From Comamonadaceae bacterium (lineage in GTDB: Bacteria > Pseudomonadota > Gammaproteobacteria > Burkholderiales > Burkholderiaceae_C): a DNA stretch of 64,000 nt. The stretch spans positions 31,189 through 95,188 of the forward strand of contig QZKF01000011.1 in the NCBI GenBank assembly GCA_003599455.1, in the 5' to 3' direction. Positions 1 to 8,661 of this stretch are shown piece by piece (positions within the stretch are counted from its first letter, which is position 1; the number at the start of each line of letters is the position of its first letter). Under the pieces are notes generated by a model, which made no database searches, was not told where the DNA came from, and was given only the letters and a program-made list of their open reading frames with translations. The position numbers were made by a program, and so were the translations under genes.

Positions 1-1295
1 CCGGCACGCTGCCGGTGATGAACAAGGCGGCCGTCGAGCTCGCCATTCGCCTGGGTCTGGCACTGGGCTCGCACATCGCCGAACACAGCGTGTTCGCGCG
101 CAAGAACTACTTCTACCCCGACCTGCCCAAGGGCTACCAGATCAGCCAGTTCGAGATCCCGGTGGTGCAGGGCGGCGAGGTGTCGTTTTTCCTCGGCGAC
201 GAGAAGAAGACCGTGCGCCTGGTGCGCGCGCACCTGGAAGAGGACGCGGGCAAGAGCCTGCACGAGGACTTCATCGGCCAGAGCGGCATCGACCTCAACC
301 GCGCCGGCACGCCGCTGCTGGAAATCGTGACCGAGCCCGACATGCGCTCCAGCGCCGAGGCCGTGGCCTACGCGAAAGAGCTGCACAAGATCGTGACCTG
401 GATCGGCATCTGCGACGGCAACATGCAGGAGGGCTCGTTCCGCTGCGACGCCAACGTCTCGGTGCGCAAGCCCGGTGCGCCGCTGGGCACGCGCCGCGAG
501 ATCAAGAACCTGAACAGCTTCAAGTTCATGCAGCAGGCGATCGACTACGAGATCCGCTGGCAGATCGAGGAGATCGAGGACGGCCGCGCGATCCAGCAGG
601 CCACCGTGCTGTTCGACCCCGACACCGGCGAGACGCGCGCCATGCGCACCAAGGAAGACGCGGCCGACTACCGCTATTTCCCCGACCCGGATTTGCCGCC
701 GCTGGTGATTGCGCGCGAGTGGGTGGAGCAGGTGAGGGCGTCGATGCCCGAGCTGCCGCGCGCCATGGCCGAGCGCCTCGTGCGCGACTACGGCCTGCCC
801 GAGTACGACGCCACCACGCTCACGCAGAGCCCGGCGATGGCGGCCTACTTCGAGACCGCGGCCCAGGCCAGCGGTCAGGCCAAGCTCGTGAGCAACTGGA
901 TCATGGGCGAGGTCTCGCGCCGGCTCAACGCCGACGAAGGCGACATGGCCAGCGTGCCGGTGAGTGCCGCGCAACTGGCCGCGCTGATCGGGCGCATTTC
1001 CGATGGCACGGTGTCGAACAATGCCGCGAAGCAGGTGTTCGACGCGCTGTGGACCGGTGAGGGCCAGGACGTCGACGCCGTCATCGAAGCCAGGGGCCTC
1101 AAGCAGATGAACGACACCGGCGCGCTGGAAAAGATCGTCGACGAGGTGATGGCCGCCAACGCCGACAACGTGGCCCAGTTCCGCGCCGGCAAGGAAAAGG
1201 CCTTCAACGCGCTGGTCGGTCAGGTCATGAAGGCGAGCAAGGGCAAGGCCAACCCGCAACAGGTGAACGACCTGCTGCGCCAGAAACTCGGTTGA
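1..1295 (+). CDS. gatB: Asp-tRNA(Asn)/Glu-tRNA(Gln) amidotransferase subunit B, 3' part
   Basis: The reading frame is open from the window edge, so the start lies upstream. About 430 residues are visible; GatB is usually near 480-500, so roughly the first 50-60 are missing. GatB binds the misacylated tRNA in the GatCAB complex, which amidates Glu-tRNA(Gln) and Asp-tRNA(Asn) in the cytoplasm. The frame opens with the conserved GTLPVMN stretch and continues through the GatB core, with LEIVTEPDM and the [11 protein letters not shown] signature. It ends in the helical GatB/YqeY tail (final segment [11 protein letters not shown]). The TGA stop directly abuts the stop of the convergent gene. Identification is secure. 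Confidence 0.97.
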   Translation, partial: GTLPVMNKAAVELAIRLGLALGSHIAEHSVFARKNYFYPDLPKGYQISQFEIPVVQGGEVSFFLGDEKKTVRLVRAHLEEDAGKSLHEDFIGQSGIDLNRAGTPLLEIVTEPDMRSSAEAVAYAKELHKIVTWIGICDGNMQEGSFRCDANVSVRKPGAPLGTRREIKNLNSFKFMQQAIDYEIRWQIEEIEDGRAIQQATVLFDPDTGETRAMRTKEDAADYRYFPDPDLPPLVIAREWVEQVRASMPELPRAMAERLVRDYGLPEYDATTLTQSPAMAAYFETAAQASGQAKLVSNWIMGEVSRRLNADEGDMASVPVSAAQLAALIGRISDGTVSNNAAKQVFDALWTGEGQDVDAVIEARGLKQMNDTGALEKIVDEVMAANADNVAQFRAGKEKAFNALVGQVMKASKGKANPQQVNDLLRQKLG

Positions 1296-1991
1296 TCAGC
1301 GCGAGGCCGCCGGGCTGCCGGAGCGGGCGCCGCCCGCAGCCGCCCACAGCTGCTTGAGCTTGACCAGCTCTTCGTCGAAACGCGCGTTGATGCGCTGCTT
1401 CTCCTGGGCCTGCTCGTCCAGGAAGCGCTTCTGCACCACCATCTGCTTCTCGTTGTCTTCGAGCTTGCGCTTGAGCCAGTTGGGCGCCTTGCTGATGTCG
1501 CCCTGGTAGAACTCGAGCTCGACCTGGATCTCCTTGCGCTGCGCCACCAGCGCGAGCTCGCGCTTGTTGACCGCGCCGACCACCTCGTCGATCTGCGCCA
1601 GCGCCTCGGCGCGCTCCTTGTCGTGCACGACCTGCGTGGGGTAGCGGATCAGCAAGGCGCGGTCGCGGCGTTTTTCTTCCTGCACGCGGGCGCGCTGCTC
1701 GTCTTCCAGCTTGCGCTGGGCCTCGAGCTTGGCGCGCTCGTCGGCGGTGTAGCTCGGCGGCAGCGTTTTGCGCACGGTGCCGGTGTTGCCGAGCTGGTGC
1801 TGTTCGCGGTCCAGGCACTCGACGATCGGCCGGTCCGAGGTGAGGCGGCGACCCTTGCTGTCGACGCAGGTGTAGATGCTGCTGCCCTGGGCATGAGCCG
1901 CGACCCACACGCCCCCGCCCACCAGCAGGGCGCAGCCGGCGACCCACATGCGGGGTTGCGAAAAGGGGAGGAGGTATCGGCGGATGGACAT
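1296..1991 (-). CDS. DUF4124 domain-containing exported coiled-coil protein
   Basis: 231 residues. The start chosen (MSIRRYLL) puts a hydrophobic signal segment at about residues 15-34, with a likely cleavage after AHAQ. A short DUF4124-like motif follows (IYTCVDSKGRRLTSDRP, about residues 39-55). The rest is charged and heptad-rich (about 85-215), predicted coiled coil, with several KLE/EKR runs. It is therefore probably a periplasmic or surface-anchored protein. Function is unknown; DUF4124 proteins are common in Burkholderiales and uncharacterised. Its stop abuts gatB, and its start lies 10 bases from the pyrE stop on the same strand, so the two may be cotranscribed. Confidence 0.85.
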   Translation of the reverse strand: MSIRRYLLPFSQPRMWVAGCALLVGGGVWVAAHAQGSSIYTCVDSKGRRLTSDRPIVECLDREQHQLGNTGTVRKTLPPSYTADERAKLEAQRKLEDEQRARVQEEKRRDRALLIRYPTQVVHDKERAEALAQIDEVVGAVNKRELALVAQRKEIQVELEFYQGDISKAPNWLKRKLEDNEKQMVVQKRFLDEQAQEKQRINARFDEELVKLKQLWAAAGGARSGSPAASR

Positions 1992-2001
1992 GTCGGGAGT
2001 A

Positions 2002-2718
2002 TCAGGAGACGCCGTAGCGCTGACGGTACGCCAGCACACGCTCGCGGTGCGCGTCATGCTCCCCGCCGGTGTGGACGGACAGATACTGCAACAAATCGGC
2101 CAGCCTCGCAATCGTACAAACTTGCATCCCGAGCTCGCGTTGCACGTATTGCACAGCGCTGTGGTCCACGTCGCGCATGCGGCCGTCCGGCCCGGCTTCG
2201 GTGGCCTTTTCCTGCCGGTCCAGCGCGATCGCGATCGCGTGCGGCGTGGCGCCCGCGGCCCGGATCAGCGCAATCGACTCGCGCGCGGCGGTGCCGGCCG
2301 ACATCACGTCGTCCACGATCAGCACCCGGCCCTTGAGCGGCGCGCCCACCAGGGTGCCGCCCTCGCCGTGGTCCTTGGCTTCCTTGCGGTTGTAGGCGAA
2401 AGGCACGTTGCGGCCCAGCCGCGCGAGCTCGATGGACACCGCCGCGCCGAGGGGAATGCCCTTGTACGCGGGGCCAAAGATCATGTCGAATTCGATGCCG
2501 CTGGCGAGCAGGGCTTTTGCATAGAATTGCGCGAGCCGGCTCAGCTTGGCGCCGTCGTCGAACAGCCCGGCGTTGAAAAAGTAGGGGCTCATGCGCCCGG
2601 CCTTGGTCTTGAACTCGCCAAAGCGCAGCACGCCGGCGTCGACGCAAAACTGCACGAATTCCTGCGCCAGCACAGCATCCGGCGTGCCGGCCTTCGCCGC
2701 GCCCGTATCCAACTCCAT
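2002..2718 (-). CDS. pyrE: Orotate phosphoribosyltransferase
   Basis: 238 residues. Transfers the phosphoribosyl group of PRPP to orotate to give OMP in de novo pyrimidine synthesis. The PRPP-binding motif VLIVDDVMSAGTA is at about 132-144, and the FGPAYKG substrate loop at about 81-87. The start (MELDT) is preceded on the minus strand by an AAGGA ribosome-binding site seven bases upstream. That site lies inside the first codons of the divergent exonuclease gene, because the two start regions overlap. Length and motifs fit the family. Downstream on the same strand is the DUF4124 gene. Confidence 0.97.
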   Translation of the reverse strand: MELDTGAAKAGTPDAVLAQEFVQFCVDAGVLRFGEFKTKAGRMSPYFFNAGLFDDGAKLSRLAQFYAKALLASGIEFDMIFGPAYKGIPLGAAVSIELARLGRNVPFAYNRKEAKDHGEGGTLVGAPLKGRVLIVDDVMSAGTAARESIALIRAAGATPHAIAIALDRQEKATEAGPDGRMRDVDHSAVQYVQRELGMQVCTIARLADLLQYLSVHTGGEHDAHRERVLAYRQRYGVS

Positions 2719-2728
2719 GGAGACATCC

Positions 2729-3520
2729 TTGTTCAAACTGACCAGCCTCAACCTCAACGGCATCCGCTCCGCCACCACCAAGGGTCTGGAGAAGTGGCTG
2801 GCCGCGCACCGGCCCGATTGTATTTGCGTGCAGGAGGTCAAGGCGCAGGCACCCGATGTGAGTGGCCGCTTTGAAGAACTCGCCGGTCTCAAGGGCCATT
2901 TCCACTACGCGCAGAAGAAGGGGTATTCGGGCACGGCGGTCTACACCCGCCACGAGCCCAGCGAGGTGGTCATCGGCTTCGGTTCGCGCGAGTTCGACGA
3001 CGAGGGCCGTTTCACCGAGCTGCGCTTCGACACGCCGCAGCGCAAGTTCTCGGTCCTGAGCGTCTACTTTCCGAGCGGCTCGTCCGGCCCGGAGCGGCAG
3101 GAAGCCAAGTACCGCTTTCTGGACGCCTTCTACCCGCACCTGCAGGCGCTCAAGGGCAGCCGCGAGTTCATCCTGTGTGGCGACGTGAACATCGCCCACC
3201 AGCAGAAAGACCTGAAGAACTGGCGCAGCAACCAGAAGAACAGCGGCTTCCTGCCCGAAGAGCGCGCCTGGATGACCAAGCTGCTGGACGAGGCCGGTCT
3301 GGTCGACGTGTACCGCCGCCTGCAGCCCGACACCACCGACACCTGCTACACGTGGTGGAGCAACCGCGGCCAGGCCTATGCGAACAACGTGGGGTGGCGG
3401 CTCGACTACCACCTGGCCACGCCGGCGCTGGCTGCGCTGGCCCGCAGCGAGTCCATCTACAAGGGCGAGAAGTTCAGCGACCACGCGCCCATCACGATCG
3501 ACTACGAATTCAAGCTCTGA
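2729..3520 (+). CDS. xth: Exodeoxyribonuclease III / AP endonuclease family
   Basis: 263 residues from the TTG at 2729. An in-frame ATG at 2717 would add four residues, but it has no ribosome-binding site, whereas TTG has GGAGA five bases upstream. The protein is an endonuclease/exonuclease/phosphatase-fold Mg enzyme acting on abasic sites and 3' ends in base-excision repair. Visible motifs are LNLNGIRS near the N terminus, CVQEVKAQ (metal-binding Glu), LCGDVNIAH, WRLDYHLAT and the terminal FSDHAPI with the catalytic Asp-His. The start overlaps the divergent pyrE start. The symbol follows the family; paralogues are common in Burkholderiales, so the exact orthologue is not certain. Confidence 0.93.
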   Translation: MFKLTSLNLNGIRSATTKGLEKWLAAHRPDCICVQEVKAQAPDVSGRFEELAGLKGHFHYAQKKGYSGTAVYTRHEPSEVVIGFGSREFDDEGRFTELRFDTPQRKFSVLSVYFPSGSSGPERQEAKYRFLDAFYPHLQALKGSREFILCGDVNIAHQQKDLKNWRSNQKNSGFLPEERAWMTKLLDEAGLVDVYRRLQPDTTDTCYTWWSNRGQAYANNVGWRLDYHLATPALAALARSESIYKGEKFSDHAPITIDYEFKL

Positions 3521-3527
3521 GCAAGCC

Positions 3528-3998
3528 TCAGCGGTACTGCGCCGCCGAGATGAACTCGCCGAAGGTCTCGCACCACACCACGACCGTGTTGTAGGCCGCG
3601 GGGTCCACGCCCTGCGGCAGCGCGAGCACGAAGTTCTCGAAAGTCTTCACGTCGCCCACGCGCAGCGAGGCCGCCTTGATGCGCAGGAAGCCGGCCTCGT
3701 CCTGCACGAACGCGGGCGCGAGGTAGAGCTTGTAGTCGGGTCCGGGCGCGAGGCGGCCCATCAGCGCCACGGCCGTCGGGCCCACCGACACCGTGCCTTC
3801 GCCCCAGTGCAGGGCATCGCTGCCGGCAAGGTCGCGGCGGAACTGGCCGGTGAACCGCGCCTTCGCGGCCAGCGCGCTCACCTCGGCGGCATCGGGCGCG
3901 GGCGGTGCTATCAGGATCGGCAGCAGGTAAATGCCGGCGGCAAACCCGGCCAGGGCCACCACCGCATGGGACGCGAGCAGGATCAGGGCCTTCTTCAT
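3528..3998 (-). CDS. DM13 domain-containing membrane-anchored protein
   Basis: 156 residues from MKKALILL. One N-terminal hydrophobic helix (about 4-28) acts as a membrane anchor or uncleaved signal. The remaining domain, about 50-155, looks like DM13: the pattern FTGQFRRDLAGSDALHWGEGTVSV, the central YKLYLAPAF strand and the end NTVVVWCETFGEFISAAQYR. DM13 domains have been proposed to carry redox roles through a near-invariant Cys, here in VVWCETF. Substrate and partner are unknown. The gene is convergent with the exonuclease (7-base gap) and divergent from the MBL hydrolase. Confidence 0.85.
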   Translation of the reverse strand: MKKALILLASHAVVALAGFAAGIYLLPILIAPPAPDAAEVSALAAKARFTGQFRRDLAGSDALHWGEGTVSVGPTAVALMGRLAPGPDYKLYLAPAFVQDEAGFLRIKAASLRVGDVKTFENFVLALPQGVDPAAYNTVVVWCETFGEFISAAQYR

Positions 3999-4049
3999 GT
4001 CGCAGGTTGTACACCAGGCCACCTAGAATCGGGCTCTTTTCAGACCACC

Positions 4050-4691
4050 ATGCTGCGCTACCTCACCGTCCCCGTCACCGCCTTTGCGCAGAACTGCTCG
4101 CTCGTCTGGTGCGACGAGACGATGGACGCCGCCGTGATCGACCCCGGGGGCGATCTCGAACGCCTGCTCGCCGAGGTGCAGCGCCTGGGCATCCACCTCA
4201 AGGCGATCTGGCAGACCCACGCGCACATCGACCACGCGGGTGGCACCGCCGAGCTGGCGCGCCGCCTGGGTCTGCCCATCATCGGCCCGCACCCGGGCGA
4301 CCAGTTCTGGATCACCGGCCTGCCGCAGCAGAGCGCCATGTTCGGCTTTCCACCTTCAGAGACCTTCACGCCCACGCGCTGGCTCGCCGATGGCGACACG
4401 GTGCAGATCGGCCGCTGCACGCTGAACGTGCGCCACTGCCCGGGCCACACGCCCGGCCATGTGGTGTTCCATTCGCCCGAGGCGAAACGCGCCTTCGTGG
4501 GCGACGTGCTGTTCGCCGGCAGCATCGGTCGCACCGATTTTCCGCAGGGCAACCACGCGCAGCTGATCGCCAGCATCAAGGAGCGCCTGTGGCCCATGGG
4601 CGACGAGACGGTGTTCATTCCCGGCCATGGCCCTGAGAGCACGTTTGGCGAAGAACGGCGCAGCAACCCCTACGTGGGGGAGCGGGCTTAG
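4050..4691 (+). CDS. MBL-fold metallo-hydrolase (glyoxalase II-like, YcbL type)
   Basis: 213 residues from the ATG at 4050. The binuclear zinc motif THAHIDH is at residues 56-62. It is followed by the second His set in HCPGHTPGH, the bridging Asp in FVGDVLFAGSIGRTDF, and the final His in IPGHGP. This arrangement is that of the hydroxyacylglutathione hydrolase superfamily. The length, shorter than GloB and lacking its helical glutathione-binding tail, points to the YcbL-like group of small thioesterases. The substrate is not predictable. Its TAG stop overlaps the stop codon of the convergent M48 protease gene by two bases. Confidence 0.92.
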   Translation: MLRYLTVPVTAFAQNCSLVWCDETMDAAVIDPGGDLERLLAEVQRLGIHLKAIWQTHAHIDHAGGTAELARRLGLPIIGPHPGDQFWITGLPQQSAMFGFPPSETFTPTRWLADGDTVQIGRCTLNVRHCPGHTPGHVVFHSPEAKRAFVGDVLFAGSIGRTDFPQGNHAQLIASIKERLWPMGDETVFIPGHGPESTFGEERRSNPYVGERA

Positions 4692-5554
4692 CCCTTGCGA
4701 GCCTGCTCGTACAGCCCCTGCACGCGCGGCACGTTGGCTTCGAGCTCGCGGATGCGGTCAGGGCCGCTGGGGTGGGTGGAGAGGAAGCTGGCATTCGAAC
4801 CACCGCTGTTGGCGGCCATCTTCTGCCACAGGCTCACGCTGGCCTGGGGCCGGTAGGCCGAGCGGGCCGCGAGTTCCAGGCCCACGAGGTCGGCCTCGGT
4901 CTCGTCTTCGCGGCTGAACTTGAGCGTGATCAGCTGGGTGCCGATATTGGCCGCCACGTCGCCGAGCTGGCCCAGACCGAGCAGCTGCGACAGCACGGAC
5001 AGGCCCATGCCGGTGGCGTTGCTCTTGGCAACCCGCGCCCGCGCATGTTCACGCAAAGCGTGTGCCATTTCGTGGCCCATGATCATGGCGGTCTCGTCGT
5101 CGCTCAGGCTGAGTTTTTCGAGGATGCCGGTGTAGAAGGCGATCTTGCCGCCAGGCATGCAGAAGGCGTTGACCTGGGCGCTCTGGATCAGGTTCACTTC
5201 CCATTTCCACTGCCTGGCGCGGTCGTTCCATTGCGGCGAGTGGGGAATGATGCGCTGCGCGATGGTGCGCAGGCGCTGCACCTGCGGGTGGTTGGCCGGC
5301 AGCAGCACCTTCTTGGCGTTGGCCTCGGCCATCATCTGCGCGTACTGCTGGTTGGCCGCGCCCTCCAGTTCATCGGCCGGCACCAGCTGGCGCAGGGCGG
5401 ATGCCTGGCCCACGTCCACCTGTGCCACCGCGGGCAGCGCGGCGCTGGCGGCCGCGGCGGTGCCGGCCAGCATGAAGGCGCGCCGGGCCGACCACACGTG
5501 TTCCGGCCGGGCAGGTGAGGCAGAGGGGGATTTGAGGTCGCAGAGCAGGCACAT
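4688..5554 (-). CDS. M48-family metalloprotease, exported
   Basis: 288 residues from MCLLCDL. Zinc metallopeptidase of the Ste24/HtpX/BepA type, with HEMAH at residues 161-165 and the third ligand Glu in EDETEADLVGLE. A basic, twin-arginine-like segment (SARRAFMLAG, about 22-31) precedes an alanine-rich hydrophobic stretch, so the protein is probably exported to the periplasm, perhaps lipid-independent. The Cys pair in MCLLC is unusual. BepA-like M48 proteases in this class help outer-membrane protein quality control; no TPR domain is visible here. The start is divergent from ampG, and the end overlaps the MBL-hydrolase stop. Confidence 0.9.
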   Translation of the reverse strand: MCLLCDLKSPSASPARPEHVWSARRAFMLAGTAAAASAALPAVAQVDVGQASALRQLVPADELEGAANQQYAQMMAEANAKKVLLPANHPQVQRLRTIAQRIIPHSPQWNDRARQWKWEVNLIQSAQVNAFCMPGGKIAFYTGILEKLSLSDDETAMIMGHEMAHALREHARARVAKSNATGMGLSVLSQLLGLGQLGDVAANIGTQLITLKFSREDETEADLVGLELAARSAYRPQASVSLWQKMAANSGGSNASFLSTHPSGPDRIRELEANVPRVQGLYEQARKG

Positions 5555-5625
5555 GCGTGAATAATAGACAAAGCCGCGCCCTTGTGCGCGCCGAGCAAAC
5601 CCTGCCCCTTCAACGCCCCTCCCGC

Positions 5626-7038
5626 ATGTCCCCACCGTCCTCCCTGCCGGGCGCCAGCGCCGCCGACGCGCGCGATGCCACCACCGCAGCGCAGCCGCCG
5701 GCGCGGCCGACCTGGGGCGAGACCCTGCGCGTCTACCTGGAGCCGGCCAGCCTGCGCATGTTCGCGCTCGGCTTCTCCGCCGGCTTGCCGCTGCTGCTGG
5801 TGCTGGGCACGCTGAGCTTTCGCCTGCGCGAAGCAGGGCTGGACCGCACGACCATCGGCTACCTGAGCTGGGTCGGCCTGGCCTACGCCTTCAAGTGGTG
5901 CTGGGCGCCGCTGGTGGACCGGCTGCCGATCCCGCTGCTCACGCGCTGGCTGGGCCGGCGGCGCAGCTGGCTGTTGCTGTCGCAGGGGCTCATCATGGCC
6001 TCGCTGGTGGGCATGGCGCTGTCCGACCCGCGCACCGAACTGACCCTGGTGGTGTGGTGCGCGCTCGCCGTGGCCTTTGCGTCGGCCACGCAGGACATCG
6101 CGCTCGACGCCTTTCGCATCGAATCGGCCGATGCGCGCCACCAGGGCGCGCTGGCGGCCACCTACCAGACGGGTTACCGCCTGGCCATGATCTGGGCCGG
6201 CGCGGGCGTGTTGTGGATCGCCGCGCGCGCCGAGGTGGCGCCCGCGGTGGCCGTGGCCGGCGTGGTGGCCGCGCCGGGCGTGCTCTACCAGCAGGCGGCG
6301 TGGACCACGGCCTACCTCGTCATGGCGGTCAGCATGCTGGTGGGCGTGTTGACCGTGCTGTTCTCGCGCGAGCCGGTGCGCGTGGCCCTGCCGCCGTCGA
6401 AGAACGCGGCCGACTGGCTGCGCAGCGCGCTGGTCGAACCGTTTGCCGATTTCCTCAAGCGCTACGGCAAGCAGGCGCTGCTCATCCTCGCGCTGATCGG
6501 CGTCTACCGCATCAGCGACGTGGTGATGGGCATCATGGCCAACCCGTTCTACGTGGACATGGGCTACACCAAGGACGAGGTGGCCGCGGTGACCAAGGTG
6601 TTCGGCGTCATCATGACGCTGGTGGGCGCCTTCATTGGCGGCGCGCTCTCGCTCCGGCTGGGCGTGATGCGCGTGCTCATGCTGGGCGCGATCCTCTCGG
6701 CCGCGAGCAACCTGCTGTTTGCCTGGCTGGCCGTGCACGGCCACGACGTGACCGCGCTGGTGCTGGTGATCTCGGCCGACAACCTGAGCGCGGGCGTCGC
6801 CTCGGCGGCGTTCATCGCCTACCTCTCGGGCCTCACCAACATCCAGTACTCGGCCACGCAGTACGCGCTGTTCAGCTCGATGATGCTGCTCGCGCCCAAG
6901 TGGCTCGCGGGCTACTCGGGCGCCTTCGTTGATGCGTTTGACTACCCCACCTTCTTCATCGCCACCGCCTGCCTGGGCGTGCCGGTGCTGCTGCTGATCT
7001 GGCTGGCCACGCGGCTGGTGCCGGTCGGCAAAACGTGA
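5626..7038 (+). CDS. ampG: AmpG-type muropeptide permease, MFS
   Basis: 470 residues from MSPPSSLPG. A polytopic inner-membrane protein with about 12-14 hydrophobic helices. It keeps AmpG family signatures: LGFSAGLPLLLVLGTLS in the first helix, AYAFKWCWAPLVDR after helix 2, and ATQDIALDAFRIE in helix 4. It imports anhydro-muropeptides released during peptidoglycan turnover for recycling, and in many bacteria this also feeds AmpR/AmpC signalling; no AmpR or beta-lactamase gene is nearby. The extra N-terminal 40 residues are low complexity. It is divergently transcribed from the M48 protease gene. Confidence 0.94.
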   Translation: MSPPSSLPGASAADARDATTAAQPPARPTWGETLRVYLEPASLRMFALGFSAGLPLLLVLGTLSFRLREAGLDRTTIGYLSWVGLAYAFKWCWAPLVDRLPIPLLTRWLGRRRSWLLLSQGLIMASLVGMALSDPRTELTLVVWCALAVAFASATQDIALDAFRIESADARHQGALAATYQTGYRLAMIWAGAGVLWIAARAEVAPAVAVAGVVAAPGVLYQQAAWTTAYLVMAVSMLVGVLTVLFSREPVRVALPPSKNAADWLRSALVEPFADFLKRYGKQALLILALIGVYRISDVVMGIMANPFYVDMGYTKDEVAAVTKVFGVIMTLVGAFIGGALSLRLGVMRVLMLGAILSAASNLLFAWLAVHGHDVTALVLVISADNLSAGVASAAFIAYLSGLTNIQYSATQYALFSSMMLLAPKWLAGYSGAFVDAFDYPTFFIATACLGVPVLLLIWLATRLVPVGKT

Positions 7039-7041
7039 CCG

Positions 7042-8574
7042 TCAGGCCCGCGGGGCGCCCAGCAGCGCCTTGAGCGCGGGCTTCTGCACCTTGCCCAGCG
7101 CGGTCCTGGGCAGCGCGTCCAGCCGGTGCCAGTGGCGCGGCCACTTGTAGCGCGCGAGCCGCCCTTCCAGAAAGCGCTGCAGCACTGGCGCCCAGTCCTC
7201 GCCCGCGCCATCGCGCAGCACCACGACCGCCACCACCACTTCGCCCCAGCGCGCGTCGTCCTGCCCGACCACGGCGCACTCGGCCACCAGCGGGTGCTGC
7301 GTCAGCAGCAGCTCGATTTCCGCGGGGTAGATGTTCTCGCCGCCCGAGATGAGCATGTCCTTGGCGCGCCCCACCACGGTGACGCTGCCGTCGGGCGCCT
7401 GCCGGGCAAGGTCGCCGCTGTGGAAGAAGCCGTCGGCGTCGCAGGCCGGCAGGTCGGGCCAGTAGCGCCGCGCCACGTTGGGCGCGCGCACCCAGACCTC
7501 GCCCACGACGTCGGCGTCCACCGGCGCGCCCTGCGGGTCGCGCAGCGACACCTCCACGCCGGGCGCGGGCCAGCCGCAGCTGCCCAGGTGGCTGCGCGCG
7601 TGCGTGGGCGGCAACGCGATGGAGAAAGGACCGGTCTCGGTGCAGCCGTAGACGTTGCACACCGGCACGCCGCGCGCGTGGCAGGCTTCGATCAGTGGCG
7701 CAGGCAACAGGCTGGAGCCGGCCCAGATCGCGCGCAGGCTGCCCAGGTCGGTGCCGCTCCAGCCGGGGTGCGTGGTCAGCGCCTGCAGGGTGGCGGGCAC
7801 CTGCAGCGTGAGCGTGGGCCGGTCGTGCTGGATGCTGTGCAGCGTGGCCGTGGCGTCGAAGCGCGTGAACAGCAGCACCTGCGCGCCCACCGACAGCGCG
7901 GGCAGGGTCTGGATGCAGAGGCCACCCACATGAAAGAGCGGCAGCACGGTGAGCACGGTGTCGCGCGCGTCCATGCCCTGCACCTGCGCGGCGATCGCCA
8001 TGTTGGCCAGCAGGTTGCCCTGGGTGTGGACGGCGCCCCGGGGTGCGCCGGTGGTACCCGAGGTGTAGACCAGCAACAGCGGGTGGCTGGTGCTGCCCAC
8101 GCCTGGCGTGTGCTGGTCGGTGTGCGCGGGCAGCGCCTGCACGGCCAGGGCCCGGGTGCCTGTGGTGCGTGCGAGGGCCTGCGCGGCGTCGGCCAGGTGG
8201 GCGTCGTGCAGCAGCAGCGCGGGCGCGCAGTCGTGCAGCACCGCGGCCCATTCGGCCGGCGAGAGGCGGTGGTTCAGTGGCACCAGCACCGCGCCGAGCC
8301 GCGCCAGCGCGAACAGCAGCGCGATCTGCGCCGGGTGGTTCAGGCCCAGCCAGGCCACGCGCGCACCGGGCTGCAGGCGGGCCTCGCTCAGCGCGTGGGC
8401 GATCGCATCCACGCGTTGCGCCAGCCCGGCAAAGCTCAGGCGGGCCCAGACGGCATCGTCGCTGTCCCCGCCCGGATCGCGCCAGCACAGCGCGGTCGCG
8501 CCGGGCCGCTGCTGCACCCAGCGGGCCAGCAGCGCGTCGAACGAGGGGGCTGGCAGCGCGGGCAGGGGTGTCAT
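7042..8574 (-). CDS. Acyl-CoA synthetase / class I adenylate-forming enzyme
   Basis: 510 residues. The enzyme activates a carboxylic acid as acyl-AMP and then forms the CoA thioester. The ATP-binding P-loop YTSGTTGAPRG is at 170-180. The A5-like motif YGCTETG, the hinge region with GDLARQAPDG and VVGRAKDMLISGGENIYPAEIE, and the C-terminal catalytic Lys in RTALGKVQKP are all present. The pattern is that of AMP-binding acyl-CoA synthetases, perhaps with MenE/aryl-CoA ligase affinity. The acyl substrate cannot be read from sequence. It is convergent with ampG (3-base gap) and divergent from the response regulator. Confidence 0.92.
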   Translation of the reverse strand: MTPLPALPAPSFDALLARWVQQRPGATALCWRDPGGDSDDAVWARLSFAGLAQRVDAIAHALSEARLQPGARVAWLGLNHPAQIALLFALARLGAVLVPLNHRLSPAEWAAVLHDCAPALLLHDAHLADAAQALARTTGTRALAVQALPAHTDQHTPGVGSTSHPLLLVYTSGTTGAPRGAVHTQGNLLANMAIAAQVQGMDARDTVLTVLPLFHVGGLCIQTLPALSVGAQVLLFTRFDATATLHSIQHDRPTLTLQVPATLQALTTHPGWSGTDLGSLRAIWAGSSLLPAPLIEACHARGVPVCNVYGCTETGPFSIALPPTHARSHLGSCGWPAPGVEVSLRDPQGAPVDADVVGEVWVRAPNVARRYWPDLPACDADGFFHSGDLARQAPDGSVTVVGRAKDMLISGGENIYPAEIELLLTQHPLVAECAVVGQDDARWGEVVVAVVVLRDGAGEDWAPVLQRFLEGRLARYKWPRHWHRLDALPRTALGKVQKPALKALLGAPRA

Positions 8575-8661
8575 TCACATTACTTTACGCGAGCCGCAAA
8601 CCGCGTTCACACGGTGCAGCCAGCATGGTGGGCCACGGTATCCGCCGCTACACTGAAACCC

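Noticed and set aside
2717..2719. ATG at 2717 as the exonuclease start
   Set aside because: It is in frame but has no ribosome-binding site and lies inside the pyrE start codon. The TTG at 2729 has GGAGA at the right distance and gives the usual FKLTSLNLNGIRS start.
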